Of a DNA stretch of 7,367 nt, positions 5,973 through 7,367 are shown piece by piece. A program made the position numbers and the translations under genes. Each line of letters begins with the position of its first letter. Within the stretch, counting starts at the first letter, position 1. Below the pieces are notes generated by a model. The model worked only from the letters and a program-made list of their open reading frames with translations. It had not been told where the DNA came from and ran no database searches. Origin of the DNA: an uncultured Collinsella sp. (GTDB lineage: Bacteria > Actinomycetota > Coriobacteriia > Coriobacteriales > Coriobacteriaceae); the NCBI GenBank assembly GCA_900550825.1, contig URTZ01000097.1:1-7367 (forward strand), read 5' to 3'.

Positions 5973-6551
5973 TTACTCCTCGTACGCGCTCTCAAGCCGA
6001 AGCAGCCACTCCTTGCGGTCAAGCCCGCCGGCATATCCGTTGAGCGAACCATCGGCGGCAACCACGCGATGGCACGGCACGATAATCGAAATGGGATTGC
6101 GTGCAACCGCAGCCCCCACGGCACGCGGGGACACAACGGGAGCCTCGTTTCCCGGCACACGATGTCGAGCCGCAACTCGCTGGGCTATCTCACCGTACGT
6201 AGCGACCTCGCCACGCGGGATAGAAAGCAGCTCAAACCAAACCTCGCGCTGAAACGCCGTGCCAATCATATGCAACGGCGGCGTAAACCGAGGCTCCTGC
6301 CCCGCAAAATAAGCATTCAGCCAAGCCCAAGAACGCTCAAGCACCGAAGAAGCCGCACCATTTGCCGGATCCACCGAAGACATACCGCCGGCGCCAGAAA
6401 CCGCATCGGCACCTTCAACGTGCTCCGCATCTTCTTTGAGCAGCGTAGAGCCAAAGTGCTCCTGTCCCTCAAACCAAAGCCCCGTCAGACCGCGGCCATC
6501 AGCGGCAAGCAAGATTTCGCCCAAAGGCGAAGCAAACGTCGTCGTGACCAC
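5973..6551 (-). CDS. ogt: Methylated-DNA--[protein]-cysteine S-methyltransferase (O6-alkylguanine repair)
   Basis: A 192-residue suicide repair protein. It transfers the alkyl group from O6-alkylguanine (or O4-alkylthymine) in DNA to its own cysteine. The active site is IIVPCHRVV, with Cys160 and the adjacent His. The recognition helix holds the arginine finger in SPRAVGAAVARNP (Arg143). Upstream are the expected FQREVW (100-105), IPRGEVATYGEIAQ (111-124) and C-terminal GYAGGLDRKEWLL. Residues about 35-70 form a poorly conserved Gly/Ala/Asp-rich linker between the N-terminal domain and the catalytic domain. About ten extra residues (PGNEAPVV region) precede the arginine finger. No Ada-type metal or AraC domain is present. 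Start: GTG 6551, decided by a strong ribosome site GAAAGGAG (complement of 6558-6565) six bases upstream. The gene stands alone. The ogt/mgt name is by family; orthology is not tested. Confidence 0.95.
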   Translation of the reverse strand: MVTTTFASPLGEILLAADGRGLTGLWFEGQEHFGSTLLKEDAEHVEGADAVSGAGGMSSVDPANGAASSVLERSWAWLNAYFAGQEPRFTPPLHMIGTAFQREVWFELLSIPRGEVATYGEIAQRVAARHRVPGNEAPVVSPRAVGAAVARNPISIIVPCHRVVAADGSLNGYAGGLDRKEWLLRLESAYEE

Positions 6552-6576
6552 CTGCGGCTCCTTTCAAAACTCCGCA

Positions 6577-6604
6577 AACATAATACCGCGAACTGTGCAG
6601 ACAA
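6577..6604 (-). promoter_or_regulatory. Promoter of the alkyltransferase gene
   Basis: On the minus strand, TTGTCT (complement of 6599-6604) and TATGTT (complement of 6577-6582) are 16 bases apart. Each matches consensus at 4 of 6. The predicted transcript leads directly into the strong ribosome site. No LexA-type palindrome is present here, unlike at the GyrI-like gene. Confidence 0.4.
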
Positions 6605-6725
6605 CCCCGCAGATACGTCTGGGCGGGCTCGTAATTGTTTAAGCGAGGCTGTTTTCCCCAATCAAGCGAAGAAGACGCGGGGCATCGACGCCAGAGCGGT
6701 ACCTCTATCAGCTGAGCTCTAATAC

Positions 6726-6881
6726 TTTCCCGAGAAGTGAACGAGTAAAATCGAAGCCCCGGAGCATCCACACCTTTAGACCGCAAAACCGCAGGATTCG
6801 CGCAACAAAACCGCAGGAAATGGCGGTCAAAATATGCCAATGCTTCGGGGGTCCAAATAAGGTCGTTCACTTCTCGGGAAA
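6726..6881. mobile_element. 156-bp MITE-like element with ~41-bp inverted arms
   Basis: TTTCCCGAGAAGTGAACGA (6726-6744) and its exact reverse complement (6863-6881) form 19-bp perfect ends. The arms continue inward with mismatches and match again at CCCCGgAGCA / CCCCGaAGCA (6757-6766 versus the complement of 6841-6850), giving arms of about 41 bp. The core carries two direct copies of CAAAACCGCAGGA (6784-6796 and 6806-6818) inside a further inverted pair GACCGC (6779-6784) / GCGGTC (6823-6828). No transposase is encoded. The size, terminal symmetry and non-coding core fit a miniature inverted-repeat element or a large folded intergenic repeat. A target duplication is not evident. Confidence 0.6.
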
Positions 6882-7016
6882 CCATTCACCTTCGATTTGC
6901 TGTTTGCGGGCATCGGCAGCGGCTTCATGCTCCAAAAGACGACGTTCGCGATCAAACGACCACCAACAGCGCGCTGTTGACCGCTATGTATGAACAACAG
7001 ACATCCTCCACTCATC

Positions 7017-7022
7017 TATACT
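7017..7022 (+). promoter_or_regulatory. Possible -10 box of the membrane protein gene
   Basis: TATACT matches the -10 consensus at 5 of 6 and lies 50 bases before the ATG at 7072. The bases 17 upstream (ACAACA) are a poor -35, so this is weak. Confidence 0.25.
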
Positions 7023-7071
7023 CAAGAGCGTGTGCGCATCGCCCCCGAAAAACGATGAGAGTCGAGGCCCC

Positions 7072-7367
7072 ATGCAGCAGCTCACCGAGCAAGAAAAGAA
7101 ACGCATCCAGCGGTACTGCACATACCCCAAAATCGCAGCGACCGCACTCGTCATGTCGTTCGTAGCATGCCTGTTGATGTTGCCGCTCCAAATGGTCAAC
7201 GATATCGCGTTCCACCAAAAGGAATTCCAACCCGCGGGCATATATACCGCCATCGCACTCACCGTAATCGAACTCGCCATCTTTTGCTATTGCGCTCTTG
7301 CGCCGCGCTTTGGAATGCAGGGCAAACAGTGGAAGGAACTGCAGAGCAGGCTTGCGGTGGCCCAGAC
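7072..7367 (+). CDS. Membrane protein with at least two helices, N-terminal part (runs off the window)
   Basis: Reading from ATG 7072 there is no stop through the last base, giving 98 codons so far. The start MQQLTEQEKKRIQRYC is cytoplasmic and charged. Two hydrophobic segments follow: IAATALVMSFVACLLMLPLQ (about 21-40) and, after a short polar loop (VNDIAFHQKEFQPAG), IYTAIALTVIELAIFCYCAL (about 57-76). A charged segment comes next (MQGKQWKELQSRLAVAQ). Codon use fits a high-GC chromosomal gene. A weak ribosome site GAGG (7064-7067) precedes the start by 4 bases. I do not recognise the family from this part; a small uncharacterised integral membrane protein is the honest label. The rest of the gene is outside the window. 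Confidence 0.75.
   Translation, partial: MQQLTEQEKKRIQRYCTYPKIAATALVMSFVACLLMLPLQMVNDIAFHQKEFQPAGIYTAIALTVIELAIFCYCALAPRFGMQGKQWKELQSRLAVAQ

Larger units (their letters stand above)
6605..7071. other. Long non-coding stretch between the alkyltransferase and the membrane protein gene
   Basis: Apart from the inverted-arm element (6726-6881) and a tRNA D-arm-like stretch (about 6690-6719), I see no gene with a start and ribosome site. The small open frames here run through the palindromic element or are antisense to real genes. A -10-like TATACT (7017-7022) is listed separately. Confidence 0.5.

Noticed and set aside
5949..6722. 257-codon plus-strand open frame antisense to the alkyltransferase
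   Set aside because: It is Arg/Lys-rich with no recognisable domain and no ribosome site, and it lies opposite a gene with an intact active site. It is a high-GC shadow frame.
6499..6885. 128-codon minus-strand open frame upstream of and overlapping the alkyltransferase start
   Set aside because: It begins in one arm of the inverted-arm element, crosses the whole element and the tRNA-like stretch, and overlaps the strong ribosome site and start of the real gene.
6864..6980. Plus-strand reading KPFTFDLLFAGIGSGF and following residues, ending at a TGA near 6978
   Set aside because: It looks membrane-like, but it starts inside the inverted-arm element and has no start codon or ribosome site. 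It is too short to call a gene remnant.

Overview
This window looks like chromosomal DNA of a gut actinobacterium, probably Collinsella or a close relative in the Coriobacteriia. The basis is the high-GC protein-coding style, the dispersed palindromic intergenic repeats and the protein types; no marker gene was checked. The first ~640 bases differ: they are more AT-rich and carry genes typical of Tn916-like integrative conjugative elements (ICEs) of Firmicutes.

Layout. (1) 1-667: the remains of an ICE end, with a structured leader and terminator, an Orf7-type sigma-70-like regulator, and the first ~27 codons of the overlapping Orf8-type helix-turn-helix gene. That gene breaks off at about 644, so its remainder and any xis/int are missing. 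(2) 703-4175, minus strand: a two-gene ABC exporter operon (MacB/LolD-type ATPase and a 921-925 aa double-FtsX permease). It is bracketed by two copies of a 34-bp motif in inverted orientation (665-698 and 4230-4263). (3) 4375-5113: a GyrI-like small-molecule-binding protein gene with a perfect LexA-type palindrome in its promoter, followed by a hairpin terminator. (4) 5157-5828: a promoter and structured leader, then the N-terminal part of an Abi_2 (AbiD/F-like) gene that is broken and joined out of frame to the last ~65 codons of a ClC-type chloride channel. (5) 5855-5939: a block of related imperfect palindromes. (6) 5973-6551, minus strand: a complete methylated-DNA-protein-cysteine methyltransferase. 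(7) 6726-6881: a 156-bp element with ~41-bp inverted arms, resembling a MITE. (8) 7072 to the end: the start of a small membrane protein that runs out of the window.

How it fits together. The GyrI-like protein (predicted SOS control) and the alkyltransferase are both plausible defences against DNA-damaging compounds and lie 0.9 kb apart, separated by broken genes. The rest records rearrangement: a truncated ICE, a broken abortive-infection gene fused to a channel remnant, and three families of inverted-repeat elements at or near the breakpoints. I do not see a complete new multi-gene system. The best leads are the LexA box on the GyrI-like gene and the structured leader in front of the Abi remnant.
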